A DNA stretch of 62,827 nucleotides from Pseudomonas sp. ACM7 (GTDB lineage: Bacteria; Pseudomonadota; Gammaproteobacteria; Pseudomonadales; Pseudomonadaceae): NCBI RefSeq assembly GCF_004136015.1, contig NZ_CP024866.1, positions 1,993,464-2,056,290 on the forward strand, written 5' to 3'. The stretch's first letter is position 1; every line of letters starts with the position of its first letter. The translations under genes were made by a program, and so were the position numbers. The notes under the pieces are model-generated. The model saw only the letters and a list, made by a program, of their open reading frames with translations, was not told the origin of the DNA and made no database searches. Positions 48,784 through 59,410 of the stretch are shown piece after piece.

Positions 48784-50085
48784 TTATTGCAAAGTGTGTT
48801 GCTCGATGAACTCTGTCGGCACAACGCCTTCACGGCTGACCAGCCGATTGAGCTCCGAACGGGGCAATCGAACGGCCAGCAAGCTGACACCTTCTTCGTC
48901 GTGTTCTTCTTTTTGCACCGCACCGAGCTCGAAAAACTGCGCACGCAGTCGAGCGAATCGTTGCGGCAAGCGCAAGGTACCGATAAACAACTCACTGCCC
49001 AGCAACTCGGCAATGGCTTGCTCAAGCAATTCCAGACCACTGCCATCACGTGCCGACAGCCAGACCCGTTGAGGCTTGCCGTTTTCGTCGCGCTGGATTT
49101 GTGGCTCAACGCCTTCAAGCAAATCGAGTTTGTTATAGACCTCGAGGATCGGCAAGTCCTGGGCACCGATCTCGCCCAACACCACCATCACCTGCTCGAT
49201 CTGCAACATGCGATCCGGTTCGGCCGCATCGATCACGTGCAACAACAGGTCGGAGTTGCTCGACTCTTCGAGGGTAGACCGAAATGCTTCGACCAGCTTG
49301 TGGGGCAAGTGGCGAATGAAACCCACAGTGTCAGCCAGGACAATCGGCCCCAGGTCGTCCAGTTCCAGACGGCGCAAGGTCGGGTCCAGCGTGGCAAACA
49401 ACTGGTCAGCCGCGTACACGTCGGATTTCGTCACGTTATTGAAGAGCGTGGATTTACCGGCGTTGGTATACCCCACCAAAGACACGGTAGGGATATCCGC
49501 ACGCATACGGCCACGTCGTGACTGTTCGCGCTGGCTGCGCACTTTTTCCAACCGGCCTTTGATCTGCCGCAGGCGAACCCGCAGCAAACGGCGGTCGGTT
49601 TCCAGTTGGGTTTCACCCGGGCCACGCATGCCGATACCGCCACCTTGACGCTCAAGGTGAGTCCAGCCACGAACCAGCCGGGTGCTCATGTGGTCAAGCT
49701 GGGCCAGTTCTACCTGGAGCTTGCCTTCATGGGTACGGGCGCGTTGGGCGAAAATATCGAGAATCAGACCGGTGCGGTCGATCACGCGACACTCGAAAAC
49801 ACGTTCGAGGTTACGTTCCTGACTGGGCGTGAGGATGTGATTGAAGATCACCAGATCTGCCTTTTCGGCATGAACCAGGTCGCGTAACTCCTCGACCTTG
49901 CCACTACCGATCAGGAATTTGGCGGTTGGCCGATGACGCGGCACGTTAAAAAACGCAACGGTCTCGGCGCCAGCCGAATTAGCCAATTCCTGAAACTCCT
50001 GCGGATCTTCGCGCGCCTCAGGGTCCTGTCCATCCAAGTGAACGAGGATCACTCGCTCACCACCACCGTGGCGCTCAAAGAACAA
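48784..50085 (-). CDS. hflX: GTPase HflX
   Basis: 433 residues. The N-terminal HflX domain (about 1-190, with GGIGMRGPGETQLETDRRLL) is followed by a G domain: GYTNAGKSTLFN (G1), DTVGFIRHLPHKLVEAF (G3) and NKLDLL (G4). It splits stalled or hibernating ribosomes. It lies 12 bases downstream of hfq in the standard hfq-hflX order. Confidence 0.97.
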   Translation of the reverse strand: MFFERHGGGERVILVHLDGQDPEAREDPQEFQELANSAGAETVAFFNVPRHRPTAKFLIGSGKVEELRDLVHAEKADLVIFNHILTPSQERNLERVFECRVIDRTGLILDIFAQRARTHEGKLQVELAQLDHMSTRLVRGWTHLERQGGGIGMRGPGETQLETDRRLLRVRLRQIKGRLEKVRSQREQSRRGRMRADIPTVSLVGYTNAGKSTLFNNVTKSDVYAADQLFATLDPTLRRLELDDLGPIVLADTVGFIRHLPHKLVEAFRSTLEESSNSDLLLHVIDAAEPDRMLQIEQVMVVLGEIGAQDLPILEVYNKLDLLEGVEPQIQRDENGKPQRVWLSARDGSGLELLEQAIAELLGSELFIGTLRLPQRFARLRAQFFELGAVQKEEHDEEGVSLLAVRLPRSELNRLVSREGVVPTEFIEQHTLQ

Positions 50086-50097
50086 AGGAGACTCCTA

Positions 50098-50358
50098 TCA
50101 GGCGTTACCTGGCTCAGCGTCACCTGCTTCGGATTCGGTTGCGCTAGGCAGACGAATTGGACGAACCGGCACCACTGTAGAGATAGCGTGTTTGTAAACC
50201 ATCTGGCTGACGGTGTTTTTCAGCAGGATAACGAACTGGTCGAAAGACTCGATCGTGCCTTGCAGTTTGATCCCGTTGACCAGGTAGATGGAAACCCCCA
50301 CTTTCTCTTTACGTAAAGTATTCAAGTAAGGGTCTTGTAGCGAATGCCCTTTTGACAT
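50098..50358 (-). CDS. hfq: RNA chaperone Hfq
   Basis: 86 residues from the ATG at 50358 ([20 protein letters not shown]). The Sm1 motif [20 protein letters not shown] and Sm2 [10 protein letters not shown] are intact. The C-terminus is short, as in Pseudomonas. It forms a hexamer and pairs small RNAs with mRNAs. Confidence 0.98.
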   Translation of the reverse strand: MSKGHSLQDPYLNTLRKEKVGVSIYLVNGIKLQGTIESFDQFVILLKNTVSQMVYKHAISTVVPVRPIRLPSATESEAGDAEPGNA

Positions 50359-50452
50359 GTGCCGCACTCCTTTAAGGATTCAATATAAAAAATAGGTAAA
50401 CAAATAGCTTGGGGCCGTCACACCCCCAAGGATAGACGGCAATTGCAAGGAC

Positions 50453-51424
50453 TCAGCTCAATATGGAGATGGTCCCAAGGTATTTCAAGGCGCGCGGCAG
50501 ATTGTCGCAATCGAGGCTGTCCAACCAGTGTAAATCAGCCCAACTGCGCAGCCAGGTGAACTGGCGCTTTGCCAATTGGCGCGTGGCAATGATTCCACGC
50601 TCCTGCATCTCGGCTTGCGTCAGCTTGCCATCCAGGTAGTCCCAGACTTGTCGGTAGCCTACTGCACGTATAGACGGCAACCCGGCATGCAGGTCACTTC
50701 GCTTACGCAGGGCTACGACCTCGTCAATGAATCCCTGTTCCAACATATTCGTGAATCTTTGTTTAATTCGCTCGTGCAATACCTGGCGATTTGCCGGGGC
50801 AATGGCCAAGTTCGCGACAGTATAGGGCAATTGTTGCAGTCCCGAGGCGGCTGCTTCAGTACTTTGCGCAGATTGTCGCAACCTTAGTGCAGTCATGCTC
50901 TGACCGCTGACGCGATAAACTTCCAGTGCTCGACTGAGTCGCTGTGGATCGTTCGGATGAATACGCGCGGCGGATTCCAGATCAATGACCGCCAGTTGAT
51001 CGTGCAGGGCTTGCCAGCCAAGGCGTGCAGCTTCTTCTTCGATCTGTGCGCGGACGTCCGGATCTGCCGCTGGCATGTCTGCCAGACCTTCAACCAAAGC
51101 CTTGTAATAGAGCATTGTGCCGCCCACCAGCAGCGGAATTTTGCCCCGCGCGGTAATCTCGGCCATGGCTTCGAGGGCATCACGACGGAAATCTGCGGCC
51201 GAATAGCTCTCTGCCGGGTCGAGAATATCGATCAACCGGTGTGGAAACTCAGTCAGAAGCTCTTTTGAAGGCTTGGCGGTGCCGATATCCATACCACGGT
51301 AGACCAGCGCCGAATCGACGCTGATCAGCTCGCAAGGCAAGACTTTGGTGAGTTCGATGGCCAGGTCGGTCTTGCCGGCGGCGGTCGGCCCCATCAGGAA
51401 AATCGCAGGAGGGAGCTGGTTCAT
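50453..51424 (-). CDS. miaA: tRNA dimethylallyltransferase
   Basis: 323 residues from the ATG at 51424, whose A overlaps the mutL stop (ATGA); the longer frame inside mutL is rejected. The P-loop [14 protein letters not shown] is at the N-terminus with [19 protein letters not shown] following. It adds dimethylallyl to A37 of tRNAs reading UNN codons. Confidence 0.97.
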   Translation of the reverse strand: MNQLPPAIFLMGPTAAGKTDLAIELTKVLPCELISVDSALVYRGMDIGTAKPSKELLTEFPHRLIDILDPAESYSAADFRRDALEAMAEITARGKIPLLVGGTMLYYKALVEGLADMPAADPDVRAQIEEEAARLGWQALHDQLAVIDLESAARIHPNDPQRLSRALEVYRVSGQSMTALRLRQSAQSTEAAASGLQQLPYTVANLAIAPANRQVLHERIKQRFTNMLEQGFIDEVVALRKRSDLHAGLPSIRAVGYRQVWDYLDGKLTQAEMQERGIIATRQLAKRQFTWLRSWADLHWLDSLDCDNLPRALKYLGTISILS

Positions 51425-53334
51425 CAACGACCGCGCAAGAACAGTTTGTCCAGATCGTCCAGGCCCAGTTGGGTCCAGGTCGGTCGGCCATGGTTGCATT
51501 GACCGCTGCGTTCGGTGTTTTCCATATCCCGCAGCAGACCGTTCATTTCCGGCAGGGCCAGACGCCGATTCGCACGAATCGCGCCGTGGCAGGCCATGGT
51601 GCCGAGCAATTCGTTCAGGTGCGCCTGAATCCGGTCGCTGGTGCCGTATTCCATCAAGTCCGCCAGAACGTCACTGACCAATCGATTGGCTTCAGCTTGC
51701 TTGAGCAAGGCCGGGATCTGCCGGATGGCCAGGGATTCCGGGCCCAGACGCTGCAATTCAAAGCCCAGACGCTGGAACCACGCGACGTGTTCTTCGGCGC
51801 AATCGGCTTCACGCTGACTGACCGCCAGGGACTCCGGCACCAGCAGCGGCTGACCGCTCAGGCCTTCGCTGGCCATGGCGATTTTCAGGCGTTCGTACAT
51901 GATCCGCTCGTGAGCGGCATGCATGTCCACCAGCACCAGGCCCTGGGCGTTTTCCGAAAGAATGTAGATGCCTTTGAGCTGCGCCAGTGCATAACCCAGC
52001 GGCGGAACATCGTCCTGCCCGGCCGGAAGTGCGACAGCATTCGCTTCTGGCAACGGCGCAAAGAACTCCCGGTAGGCAGCCTGAGCTTCAGCCACAGGCA
52101 CACCCGATTGAGGCCGCGGAGAGTACTGATATTGATAACCGGCACCAGCGCCCGAGCCGGTCGGCGTACTGAACGACGGCTGGGCCTGAGGCTGCTCCAG
52201 CAAGGCATTGGCCGCCAGACGCATTTCGCCCTGAGGACCGAACTCGCCAGCATCAATGCCGGTGGGTCGAACGATGGCCGTCGCGACAGGCGCGGCCAGA
52301 TGGTCTTCCGGCCGCACATCGCCCAAGGCGCGGTGCAGGGTGCCATAGAGGAAATCGTGAACCATGCGCCCGTCACGGAAGCGCACTTCGTGCTTGGTCG
52401 GGTGCACGTTGACGTCAACGCCGGCCGGATCGACTTCGAAAAACAGCACGAACGTCGGGTGCCGACCATTGAACAGCACGTCGCGATAGGCCTGGCGCAC
52501 CGCGTGGGCCACCAGTTTGTCGCGTACCGCTCGGCCATTCACAAAGAAATACTGCAAGTCTGCCTGGCTGCGGTTGAACGTCGGCAAGCCGACCCAGCCC
52601 CACAAATGCAAGCCATTGCGCTCGATCTCGATCGGTAGCGCCTGCTCGAGGAAACCCGAACCGCAAATCGCCGTCACACGCCGGGCACGGGCCGCGTCAT
52701 CATGGGCTTCATGCAGGCTGAGGATGGTTTTGCCGTTGTGGCGCAAATGGAACGCCACGTCGAAGCGCGCCAACGCCAGACGCTTGATCACTTCTTGCAG
52801 GTGATCGAATTCGGTTTTTTCGGTTTTGAGAAATTTGCGTCGCGCCGGGGTGTTGAAGAACAGGTCGCGCACTTCCACCGAAGTGCCCACCGGATGGGCC
52901 GCCGGCTGCACGCGAGGCGCCATGTCCCGGCCTTCGGTTTCAACCTGCCAGGCCTGATCGGCCTCTTTAGTGCGAGAGGTGAGGGTCAGACGCGCCACGG
53001 AGCTGATGGATGCCAGGGCCTCACCGCGAAACCCGAGGCTCATGACCTGCTCGAGGTCTTCCAGATTGCGGATCTTGCTGGTGGCGTGACGCGCCAAAGC
53101 CAGCGGCAGGTCATCGGCAGAAATGCCGCTGCCATCGTCGCGCACCCGCAGCAGCTTGACGCCGCCCTGCTCCACATCGACATCGATGCGCTTGGCACCG
53201 GAGTCGAGGCTGTTTTCCAGCAGCTCCTTGATCACCGAAGCCGGGCGCTCAACCACCTCACCGGCGGCAATCTGGTTCGCCAGTCGCGGGCTGAGCAGCT
53301 CGATGCGAGCCGTGTTGGTCAACACCTGGTTCAT
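51424..53334 (-). CDS. mutL: DNA mismatch repair protein MutL
   Basis: 636 residues. An N-terminal GHKL ATPase ([40 protein letters not shown]), a variable linker about 340-440, and a C-terminal dimerisation domain. The latter holds [12 protein letters not shown], the endonuclease motif DQHAxxExxxxE with Met for Gln, and ACHGAIRA. This fits Pseudomonas, which lacks MutH and relies on MutL nicking. Overlaps miaA and amiB by four bases each way. Confidence 0.97.
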   Translation of the reverse strand: MNQVLTNTARIELLSPRLANQIAAGEVVERPASVIKELLENSLDSGAKRIDVDVEQGGVKLLRVRDDGSGISADDLPLALARHATSKIRNLEDLEQVMSLGFRGEALASISSVARLTLTSRTKEADQAWQVETEGRDMAPRVQPAAHPVGTSVEVRDLFFNTPARRKFLKTEKTEFDHLQEVIKRLALARFDVAFHLRHNGKTILSLHEAHDDAARARRVTAICGSGFLEQALPIEIERNGLHLWGWVGLPTFNRSQADLQYFFVNGRAVRDKLVAHAVRQAYRDVLFNGRHPTFVLFFEVDPAGVDVNVHPTKHEVRFRDGRMVHDFLYGTLHRALGDVRPEDHLAAPVATAIVRPTGIDAGEFGPQGEMRLAANALLEQPQAQPSFSTPTGSGAGAGYQYQYSPRPQSGVPVAEAQAAYREFFAPLPEANAVALPAGQDDVPPLGYALAQLKGIYILSENAQGLVLVDMHAAHERIMYERLKIAMASEGLSGQPLLVPESLAVSQREADCAEEHVAWFQRLGFELQRLGPESLAIRQIPALLKQAEANRLVSDVLADLMEYGTSDRIQAHLNELLGTMACHGAIRANRRLALPEMNGLLRDMENTERSGQCNHGRPTWTQLGLDDLDKLFLRGR

Positions 53335-54758
53335 TCTTTGGCCGCCAGTTCAGTGCCGGGAATGGTCAGGGTCTGACCGATTTTCAGCTCGTCACTCTGC
53401 AAGTTGTTGGCGCTGCGCAGGGTGGCCGGGGACACCTGATAACGCACGGCAATCATCGCCAGCGTTTCGCCCGGGCTTACCCGGTGGTCACGCGGGCCTT
53501 GGGCAATCTTGCCGGAATCACGCAGCCAGGCAATGTAAGTGCCCGGTGGCGGGTTCTGTTGGAAGAACTGGCGCACACCGGCGCTGATGGAACGCGCAAG
53601 GGCCTGCTGGTGGCTCGCCCCGGACAACTTGGACGCTTCATTGGCATTGGAGATAAAGCCTGTTTCCACCAGGATCGATGGAATGTCCGGCGATTTCAGC
53701 ACCATGAACCCGGCCTGCTCCACCCGCTGTTTGTGCAACGGCGTGACCCGGCTGATGTTGCTCAAGACCTTTTGGCCAACATCCAGACTCGAAGTCAGGG
53801 AAGCGGTCATCGACAGGTCGAGCAACACGCCGGCCAGCATGCGGTCTTTGTCGTCGAGGCTGACGCTGCCAGCACCACCGATCAAGTCGGAACGGTTTTC
53901 GCTGTCGGCCAGCCACCGGGCGGTTTCCGAGGTGGCGCCGCGATCGGACAAAGCGAACACCGACGCACCGAAGGCTGCCGCAGACGGCGCGGCGTCGGCA
54001 TGGATCGAGACGAACAGGTCGGCGCCTTTCTTGCGGGCGATTTCAGTACGGCCACGCAGCGGAATAAAGTAGTCGCCGGTGCGGGTCAGTTCGGCGCGGA
54101 AGCCTTTCATGCCGTTGACCTGACGCTGCAGTTCGCGTGCGATGGCCAGTACCACGTCTTTTTCACGCTGACCGCGAGAGCCGGAGGCACCCGGGTCTTC
54201 GCCGCCGTGGCCGGCATCGATGACCACAACGATGTCGCGCTTGCCGGCCGGGGCTGGCGGCAGCTTCACCGCGGGCTCCACCGGCGTGACCGGTACCGGG
54301 GCTACTGTCGCGACGTTGGTCGGCGCCGGAATTGGCGCGGCGTCGGCGGCGCTATCGAACAAGTCGACCACCAGACGATTGCCGTACTGGGCGTTTGGCG
54401 CCAGTGTAAAACTTTTCGGCGTCACGGCTTTTTTCAGGTCGATGACTACCCGCAGATCGGTCGGCGTACGTTGAGCCGAGCGCATGGCGGTGATCGGAGT
54501 GTTCGAGCTGTTGACGTTCAGCGGCGCCCCCAGTGACGCGCCATTGATGTCGATGACCAGCCGATCCGGGGCGGTCAGGGTAAAGACACTGTGCTGGACA
54601 GGACCGCTCAGGTCGAACACCAGTCGTGTGTTGTCCGGAGCCCGCCACAGGCGAACGCTGTTGACCTTTGTCTCGGCCACAGCGTCGACGGTCACCGCCA
54701 AAAACAACAATCCTACGGCAGCTACCATCGCGCGAAAGCGCATACCTAACCCCATCAT
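53331..54758 (-). CDS. amiB: N-acetylmuramoyl-L-alanine amidase AmiB-type
   Basis: 475 residues; a start five codons later ([10 protein letters not shown]) would also give a good signal peptide. The signal peptide ends near VDAVA-ETKV. The AMIN domain is about 30-130, a Pro/Ala/Val linker about 140-170, the Amidase_3 zinc domain about 175-400 ([19 protein letters not shown]), and a C-terminal LysM about 425-470 ([20 protein letters not shown]). It splits septal peptidoglycan during division. The LysM is typical of Pseudomonas AmiB. Confidence 0.95.
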   Translation of the reverse strand: MMGLGMRFRAMVAAVGLLFLAVTVDAVAETKVNSVRLWRAPDNTRLVFDLSGPVQHSVFTLTAPDRLVIDINGASLGAPLNVNSSNTPITAMRSAQRTPTDLRVVIDLKKAVTPKSFTLAPNAQYGNRLVVDLFDSAADAAPIPAPTNVATVAPVPVTPVEPAVKLPPAPAGKRDIVVVIDAGHGGEDPGASGSRGQREKDVVLAIARELQRQVNGMKGFRAELTRTGDYFIPLRGRTEIARKKGADLFVSIHADAAPSAAAFGASVFALSDRGATSETARWLADSENRSDLIGGAGSVSLDDKDRMLAGVLLDLSMTASLTSSLDVGQKVLSNISRVTPLHKQRVEQAGFMVLKSPDIPSILVETGFISNANEASKLSGASHQQALARSISAGVRQFFQQNPPPGTYIAWLRDSGKIAQGPRDHRVSPGETLAMIAVRYQVSPATLRSANNLQSDELKIGQTLTIPGTELAAKE

Positions 54759-55229
54759 TTAATTGGTTTCCAATGCCAAAGCGGCACACCACAACTCGCC
54801 ACGCGAGCCCTGGGACAAAATTTTCAGCGAACGCCCGCCATCTTGCGGGCTAATGGTAATGGTCAGGTCGGGCTTTGGCAAAAAGCCTGCACCCTTTTCG
54901 GGCCACTCGATCAGGCACAACGCGTCGTCTTCGAAGTAGTCGCGGATGCCGAGGTACTCCAGCTCCTCAGGGTCGACCAGGCGATAGAGGTCGAAATGGA
55001 AGGCCCGGATGTCACCAATCTCGTAGGGTTCGACCAAGGTAAACGTAGGGCTTTTTACCGACCCTTTATGCCCCAGCCCTCTGATGATGCCCCGGGACAG
55101 CGTGGTTTTCCCCGCGCCCAGATCTCCCTCGAGAAAAATCAGACCGTGCCCTTCGGTGGTTTGTGCGATGCGTGCGCCAAATGCGGTCATCGCCTCTTCA
55201 TCAGCCAGGTACAGGGTTACTTCAGACAC
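54759..55229 (-). CDS. tsaE: tRNA threonylcarbamoyladenosine biosynthesis ATPase TsaE
   Basis: 156 residues. The P-loop is GDLGAGKTTLSRGIIRGLGH, followed by VKSPTFTLVEPYE and the DLYRL segment. It works with TsaB/TsaD to make t6A37 in ANN-decoding tRNAs. Overlaps the end of nnr by 13 bases and abuts amiB. Confidence 0.96.
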   Translation of the reverse strand: MSEVTLYLADEEAMTAFGARIAQTTEGHGLIFLEGDLGAGKTTLSRGIIRGLGHKGSVKSPTFTLVEPYEIGDIRAFHFDLYRLVDPEELEYLGIRDYFEDDALCLIEWPEKGAGFLPKPDLTITISPQDGGRSLKILSQGSRGELWCAALALETN

Positions 55230-56716
55230 GGTGCTTGCTCCTCCAACAACTGACGAATGGCTGGAATCAGATCACTGGCCGCCAGCCCACGGCCCGATTT
55301 ACCTTCTTGCGCACCGGCATTGGCGTGCAGCCAGACGGCCAGGCAGGCGGCGTCGAACGCCTCCATGCCTTGCGCCAGCAACGCGCCGACCAGACCGGCC
55401 AGCACATCACCCAAACCGGCGGTGGCCATGGCCGGATGGCCCTGATGACACAACGCCAGGCGCCCATCGGGGCTGGCGATCAGGCTGCCGGCGCCTTTCA
55501 GCACCACGACAGCTGTATATTTTTTGCTCAATTCGTGAGCCGCCGCAGGACGATCGGCCTGCACTTCGGCAGTGCTCATCCCCAACAAGCGCGCCGCTTC
55601 GCCCGGATGCGGAGTGATCACACAATCCTTGGGCAAGCTCATGTGCTCTGTGGCCAGCAGATTCAATGCGTCGGCGTCCCAGACTTGCGGCAGCGGCGCG
55701 TTGGCAGCCGCCGACAAAAGGCTGCGGCCCCAGGAAGCCTGACCTAAGCCTGGGCCGACCACCAGCACGGAAACCTTTTGCAGCAGTTCCATCAGTTGAT
55801 TGGCCGACGAAGTGCCCAACACCATGGCTTCGGGGATTCTCGCCAGGGCGGCCGGAACATGCTCACTGCGCGTCGCCACGGACACCATGCCCGCACCGCT
55901 ACGCAGGGCACTTTGCGCGCTCAGCAGGATGGCGCCGCCAAAGCCGCGATCACCGCCAATCAGCAGGACGTGGCCGAATTTGCCTTTATGGGAAGTTGGA
56001 GCCCGGCCCGCCAGACGCGGCAAGGAACTGGCCGTTAGGCGACGTGCGCTGATGGCGACTCCGTCAAACGACTCGGGGGAGGCTTGCAGATCGTTGAACA
56101 CCAACTCGCCGACCACGTCTGCAGCATCGCCGGTGAACAGACCCAGTTTCAGGCCGATGAACGTCACCGTCAGGTCAGCCCGCACCGCAGCGCCGAGTAT
56201 TCGGCCGGTATCAGCGCACAACCCCGAAGGGATATCCACCGCCGCAACCGGCAGCCCGCTGCCGTTGATCGCTGCAATGACGCCCGCGTAGGGCTCTCGC
56301 ACCTCTCCCGTCAAACCAGTGCCGAGCAAGGCGTCCAGTACGATACCGCGCAACTCGGACTGTTCGTTCCAGGCTTGAACCGCGACACCTTCGGACACGG
56401 CCTCGGCATGGGCCAATGCCGCATCAGCTTGTAAACGCTTGGGATCACCGGCCGCCAGCACCCGCACATGCCAGCCCGCACGTCGGGCCAGCACGGCCAC
56501 CAGATAACCGTCGCCGGCGTTATTGCCGTGGCCGGCCACGACACTCAATTCATTCGCCGACGGCCAATGACGGACCAGCGCACGCCAGGTCGCCCGCGCC
56601 GCGCGCTGCATCAATTCGAAGCCCGGCGTGCCGGCCGCAATCAGGCTCGCATCGAGGGCTCGCACTTGCGCGGCGCTATACAGCGCGTCGGGTAAATCAT
56701 CTTTAGTGTGCGGCAT
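55217..56716 (-). CDS. nnr: Bifunctional NAD(P)H-hydrate epimerase / ADP-dependent dehydratase
   Basis: 499 residues from the ATG at 56716 (MPHTKDDLPDALYSAAQVRA); the 80-codon extension overlapping queG is rejected. Residues about 1-215 are the YjeF_N epimerase (VVAGHGNNAGDGYLVA); about 230-490 the carbohydrate-kinase-like dehydratase (HKGKFGHVLLIGGDRGFGGA, ITPHPGEAARLLG, AGLGDVLAGLVGALLAQG). It repairs hydrated NAD(P)H. Divergent from queG. Confidence 0.96.
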   Translation of the reverse strand: MPHTKDDLPDALYSAAQVRALDASLIAAGTPGFELMQRAARATWRALVRHWPSANELSVVAGHGNNAGDGYLVAVLARRAGWHVRVLAAGDPKRLQADAALAHAEAVSEGVAVQAWNEQSELRGIVLDALLGTGLTGEVREPYAGVIAAINGSGLPVAAVDIPSGLCADTGRILGAAVRADLTVTFIGLKLGLFTGDAADVVGELVFNDLQASPESFDGVAISARRLTASSLPRLAGRAPTSHKGKFGHVLLIGGDRGFGGAILLSAQSALRSGAGMVSVATRSEHVPAALARIPEAMVLGTSSANQLMELLQKVSVLVVGPGLGQASWGRSLLSAAANAPLPQVWDADALNLLATEHMSLPKDCVITPHPGEAARLLGMSTAEVQADRPAAAHELSKKYTAVVVLKGAGSLIASPDGRLALCHQGHPAMATAGLGDVLAGLVGALLAQGMEAFDAACLAVWLHANAGAQEGKSGRGLAASDLIPAIRQLLEEQAPCLK

Positions 56717-56779
56717 GCGTCTTCGGGCTCCGATGTCTGGCAGAATTATACGCACCTCAGCTCCGGTTTCTCTCGTCTC

Positions 56780-57844
56780 ATGCCCGCAATTACCACAGAC
56801 CTGCCCGCCCTCGCCCAATCCATCAAGGACTGGGGCCGCGAGCTGGGCTTTCAGCAAGTTGGCATCAGCGGCCTCGACCTGGCCGAGCATGAGCAGCACC
56901 TGGAGCGCTGGCTCGCGGCCGGCTACCACGGCGAAATGGACTACATGGGCGCCCACGGCAGCAAACGCTCACACCCGGAAGAGCTGGTGCCCGGCACGCT
57001 TCGGGTCGTTTCCCTACGCATGGACTACCTGCCGGGCGACACCGAAATGGCCAAACGTCTGGCACAACCGGAAAAAGCCTACGTCTCGCGCTATGCCTTG
57101 GGCCGCGATTACCACAAATTGATCCGTAAACGCGTGCAACAACTGGCCGATAAAATTCAGGCCGAGATCGGCCCGTTTGGTTTCCGCGCCTTCGTCGACA
57201 GCGCGCCGGTACTGGAAAAAGCCATCGCGGAACAGGCCGGTCTTGGCTGGATCGGCAAAAATACCCTGGTCTTGAATCGCAAGGCCGGCAGTTACTTCTT
57301 TCTCAGCGAACTGTTCGTCGACCTGCCGCTGCCCGTCGACCCACCTCACGCTACAGAACATTGCGGCCGCTGCACGGCGTGCCTCGACATCTGCCCAACC
57401 AACGCCTTCGTCGGCCCTTATGTACTAGACGCCCGACGCTGCATTTCCTACCTGACCATCGAATTGAAAAGCGCGATCCCGGAAGATTTGCGGCCATTGA
57501 TCGGCAATCGAGTGTTCGGTTGCGATGACTGCCAGATTGTCTGCCCATGGAACCGCTTCGCCCGTCCGTCCGGGGAAAGCGACTTCAAGCCACGGCACAA
57601 TCTGGATAACGCGGAGTTGGCCGAGCTGTTCATGTGGGACGAGGACAAGTTTCTCAGCAGCACCGAAGGTTCGCCGTTACGCCGAGCGGGTTACGAGCGT
57701 TGGCTGCGAAACCTGGCGGTGGGCCTTGGGAACGCGCCATCAAGCATTCCGGTGCTGGAAGCGCTGAAGGCGCGTCGGGACTATCCGTCAGAGCTGGTGC
57801 GTGAGCATGTCGAGTGGGCGTTGAAGCAACACGGACTTGTGTAG
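56780..57844 (+). CDS. queG: Epoxyqueuosine reductase
   Basis: 354 residues from the ATG at 56780 (MPAITTDLPALAQSIKDWGR). The cobalamin-binding N-terminal region is followed by two 4Fe-4S cluster motifs, CGRCTACLDICPTNAF (about 195-210) and CDDCQIVCPWNRF (about 245-257). It reduces epoxyqueuosine to queuosine in tRNA wobble modification. Its last bases (GTGTAG) overlap the left end of a long palindromic repeat, so the stop codon lies in the repeat. Confidence 0.96.
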   Translation: MPAITTDLPALAQSIKDWGRELGFQQVGISGLDLAEHEQHLERWLAAGYHGEMDYMGAHGSKRSHPEELVPGTLRVVSLRMDYLPGDTEMAKRLAQPEKAYVSRYALGRDYHKLIRKRVQQLADKIQAEIGPFGFRAFVDSAPVLEKAIAEQAGLGWIGKNTLVLNRKAGSYFFLSELFVDLPLPVDPPHATEHCGRCTACLDICPTNAFVGPYVLDARRCISYLTIELKSAIPEDLRPLIGNRVFGCDDCQIVCPWNRFARPSGESDFKPRHNLDNAELAELFMWDEDKFLSSTEGSPLRRAGYERWLRNLAVGLGNAPSSIPVLEALKARRDYPSELVREHVEWALKQHGLV

Positions 57845-57940
57845 GAGCTGTCGAGTGAAACGAGGCTGCGATCTTTTGATTTTTGCTTCTTAAAAACCAA
57901 TTCAAAAGATCGCAGCCTCGTTTCACTCGACAGCTCCTAC
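57841..57940. repeat. Long palindromic repeat, copy 2, overlapping the queG stop
   Basis: GTAGGAGCTGTCGAGTGAAA continues into CGAGGCTGCGATCTTTTGAT; the exact complement ends at CAGCTCCTAC. The TAG inside GTAGGAG is the queG stop codon. Same family as 15245 and 58647. Confidence 0.9.
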
Positions 57941-57956
57941 AAGAGATCCGGTGGTG

Positions 57957-58568
57957 TCAGGCTTCGTCGTTATAAACGAACTTCGGCATTTCCCAATGAA
58001 ACCGGATCGCCAGTAACCGCAGCAGGAAGCCGCCAAACAAGGTGATGAGAATCGCCTGTTCACCCGGCAATTGCAGGTAGATGCAGAGCATGTAGCACCA
58101 CGCCGCAGCGAACGAGACGCTGGCGTAGAGTTCGCGGCGGAAGATCAGCGGGATGTCGTTGCAGAAGATGTCGCGCAGGATGCCGCCGAAAACCCCGGTG
58201 ATCACACCGCTGACGGACGCTACGAGCATGCCGTGGCCCATTTCCAGCGCGGTCATGCAGCCGATCAGGGTGAACGCCACCAGGCCCACGGCGTCGAGCA
58301 CCAGAAACAGCGAGCGCAGGTGGCGCATCCAGCGCGCAGCGAACACTGTGAACATCGCTGCCACCGAGGTCAGCACCAGGTATTCCGGGTGTTTGACCCA
58401 CGTCAGTGGGTAGTGACCGAGCAGCACGTCACGCACCGAACCCCCACCCAAAGCCGTGATGCAGGCAATCAGCACCACGCCAAACCAGTCCATTCCGCGA
58501 CGGCCGGCAGACAGGGCACCGGTCATGGCTTCGGCGGTAATGGCGATCAGGTAAAGCATCAGCAACAT
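57957..58568 (-). CDS. TRIC-family (UPF0126/YadS) cation channel-like membrane protein
   Basis: 203 residues, seven hydrophobic segments, internal two-fold repeat. Conserved TALGGGSVRDVLLGHYPLTW and GVFGGILRDIFCNDIPLIFR mark the two halves, with the GGG(S/I)xRD motif in each. Prokaryotic TRIC proteins form trimeric monovalent-cation channels; whether this one conducts potassium is not known. Confidence 0.88.
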   Translation of the reverse strand: MLLMLYLIAITAEAMTGALSAGRRGMDWFGVVLIACITALGGGSVRDVLLGHYPLTWVKHPEYLVLTSVAAMFTVFAARWMRHLRSLFLVLDAVGLVAFTLIGCMTALEMGHGMLVASVSGVITGVFGGILRDIFCNDIPLIFRRELYASVSFAAAWCYMLCIYLQLPGEQAILITLFGGFLLRLLAIRFHWEMPKFVYNDEA

Positions 58569-58646
58569 GGTGGCGGTCCTTGCAAGAAGGCGCGCAGTCT
58601 ACTCACTTCACTGAGGCCCCAAAAGAGGGCAGCCGTTACGCGCCCC

Positions 58647-58744
58647 CTGTAGGAGCTGTCGAGTGAAACGAGGCTGCGATCTTTTGATCTTGTTTTAAAA
58701 GCAAAATCAAAAGATCGCAGCCTCGTTTCACTCGACAGCTACAG
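58647..58744. repeat. Long palindromic repeat, copy 3
   Basis: TGTAGGAGCTGTCGAGTGAA with its complement; the right end reads CTCGACAGCTACAG, three bases shorter than the left. Lies between the TRIC gene and orn, 800 bases from copy 2. Confidence 0.9.
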
Positions 58745-58760
58745 GGATCGGGTTGCCGGA

Positions 58761-59303
58761 TCAGAACTTGATGAAATGCTTGCGGTAGTGCTGCAGCTCG
58801 GCGATCGATTCGCGGATGTCATCCAGGGCCAGGTGAGTGCTGCCCTTTTTGAAGCTGTCGCGCACGTCCGGCGCCCAGCGTGCGGCCAACTCTTTAAGGG
58901 TCGAGACGTCAAGGTTGCGGTAGTGGAAGAAGCTTTCCAGGGATTTCATGTGGGTATAAAGGAAGCGACGATCCTGGCAGATGCTGTTGCCACAGATCGG
59001 CGACTTGCCCTTCGGCACCCATTTTTCCAGGAAGGCGATGGTTTCGGCTTCGGCTTCGGCCATGCTGATGCGGCTGTCGCGAACGCGCTGGGTCAGCCCG
59101 GAGCCGCCGTGTTGACGGGTATTCCACTCGTCCATGCCGGCGAGAATTTCGTCGCTGTGGTGGATGGCGATCACCGGACCTTCGGCCAAGGTGTTCAGGT
59201 CACTGTCCGTGACGATGGTGGCCATCTCGATGATGACGTCGGTATCAGGGTTCAGACCGGTCATTTCCAGGTCGATCCAGATCAGATTCTGCGGGTTTTG
59301 CAT
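58761..59303 (-). CDS. orn: Oligoribonuclease
   Basis: 180 residues from the ATG at 59303 ([20 protein letters not shown]; six upstream codons rejected). DEDDh exonuclease: Asp and Glu in WIDLEMTG, Asp in CQDRRF, His and Asp near HLALDDI. It degrades the last two to five nucleotides of RNA and pGpG from cyclic-di-GMP turnover; it is normally essential in Pseudomonas. Divergent from rsgA. Confidence 0.97.
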   Translation of the reverse strand: MQNPQNLIWIDLEMTGLNPDTDVIIEMATIVTDSDLNTLAEGPVIAIHHSDEILAGMDEWNTRQHGGSGLTQRVRDSRISMAEAEAETIAFLEKWVPKGKSPICGNSICQDRRFLYTHMKSLESFFHYRNLDVSTLKELAARWAPDVRDSFKKGSTHLALDDIRESIAELQHYRKHFIKF

Positions 59304-59410
59304 GTGTCGGCTCCTAGGCAATGCTGCGCAGTTTAGCCTAGGCCGGTGGCCGGGCGTGCTAAACTCGCGGCCGTTTTACCTAATCGCTGCATTCTTGATA
59401 CGGAACACCC

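Noticed and set aside
47542..49521. 659-residue plus-strand ORF over hflK and hflX
   Set aside because: Opposite-strand shadow of two well-recognised genes; its sequence has no family features.
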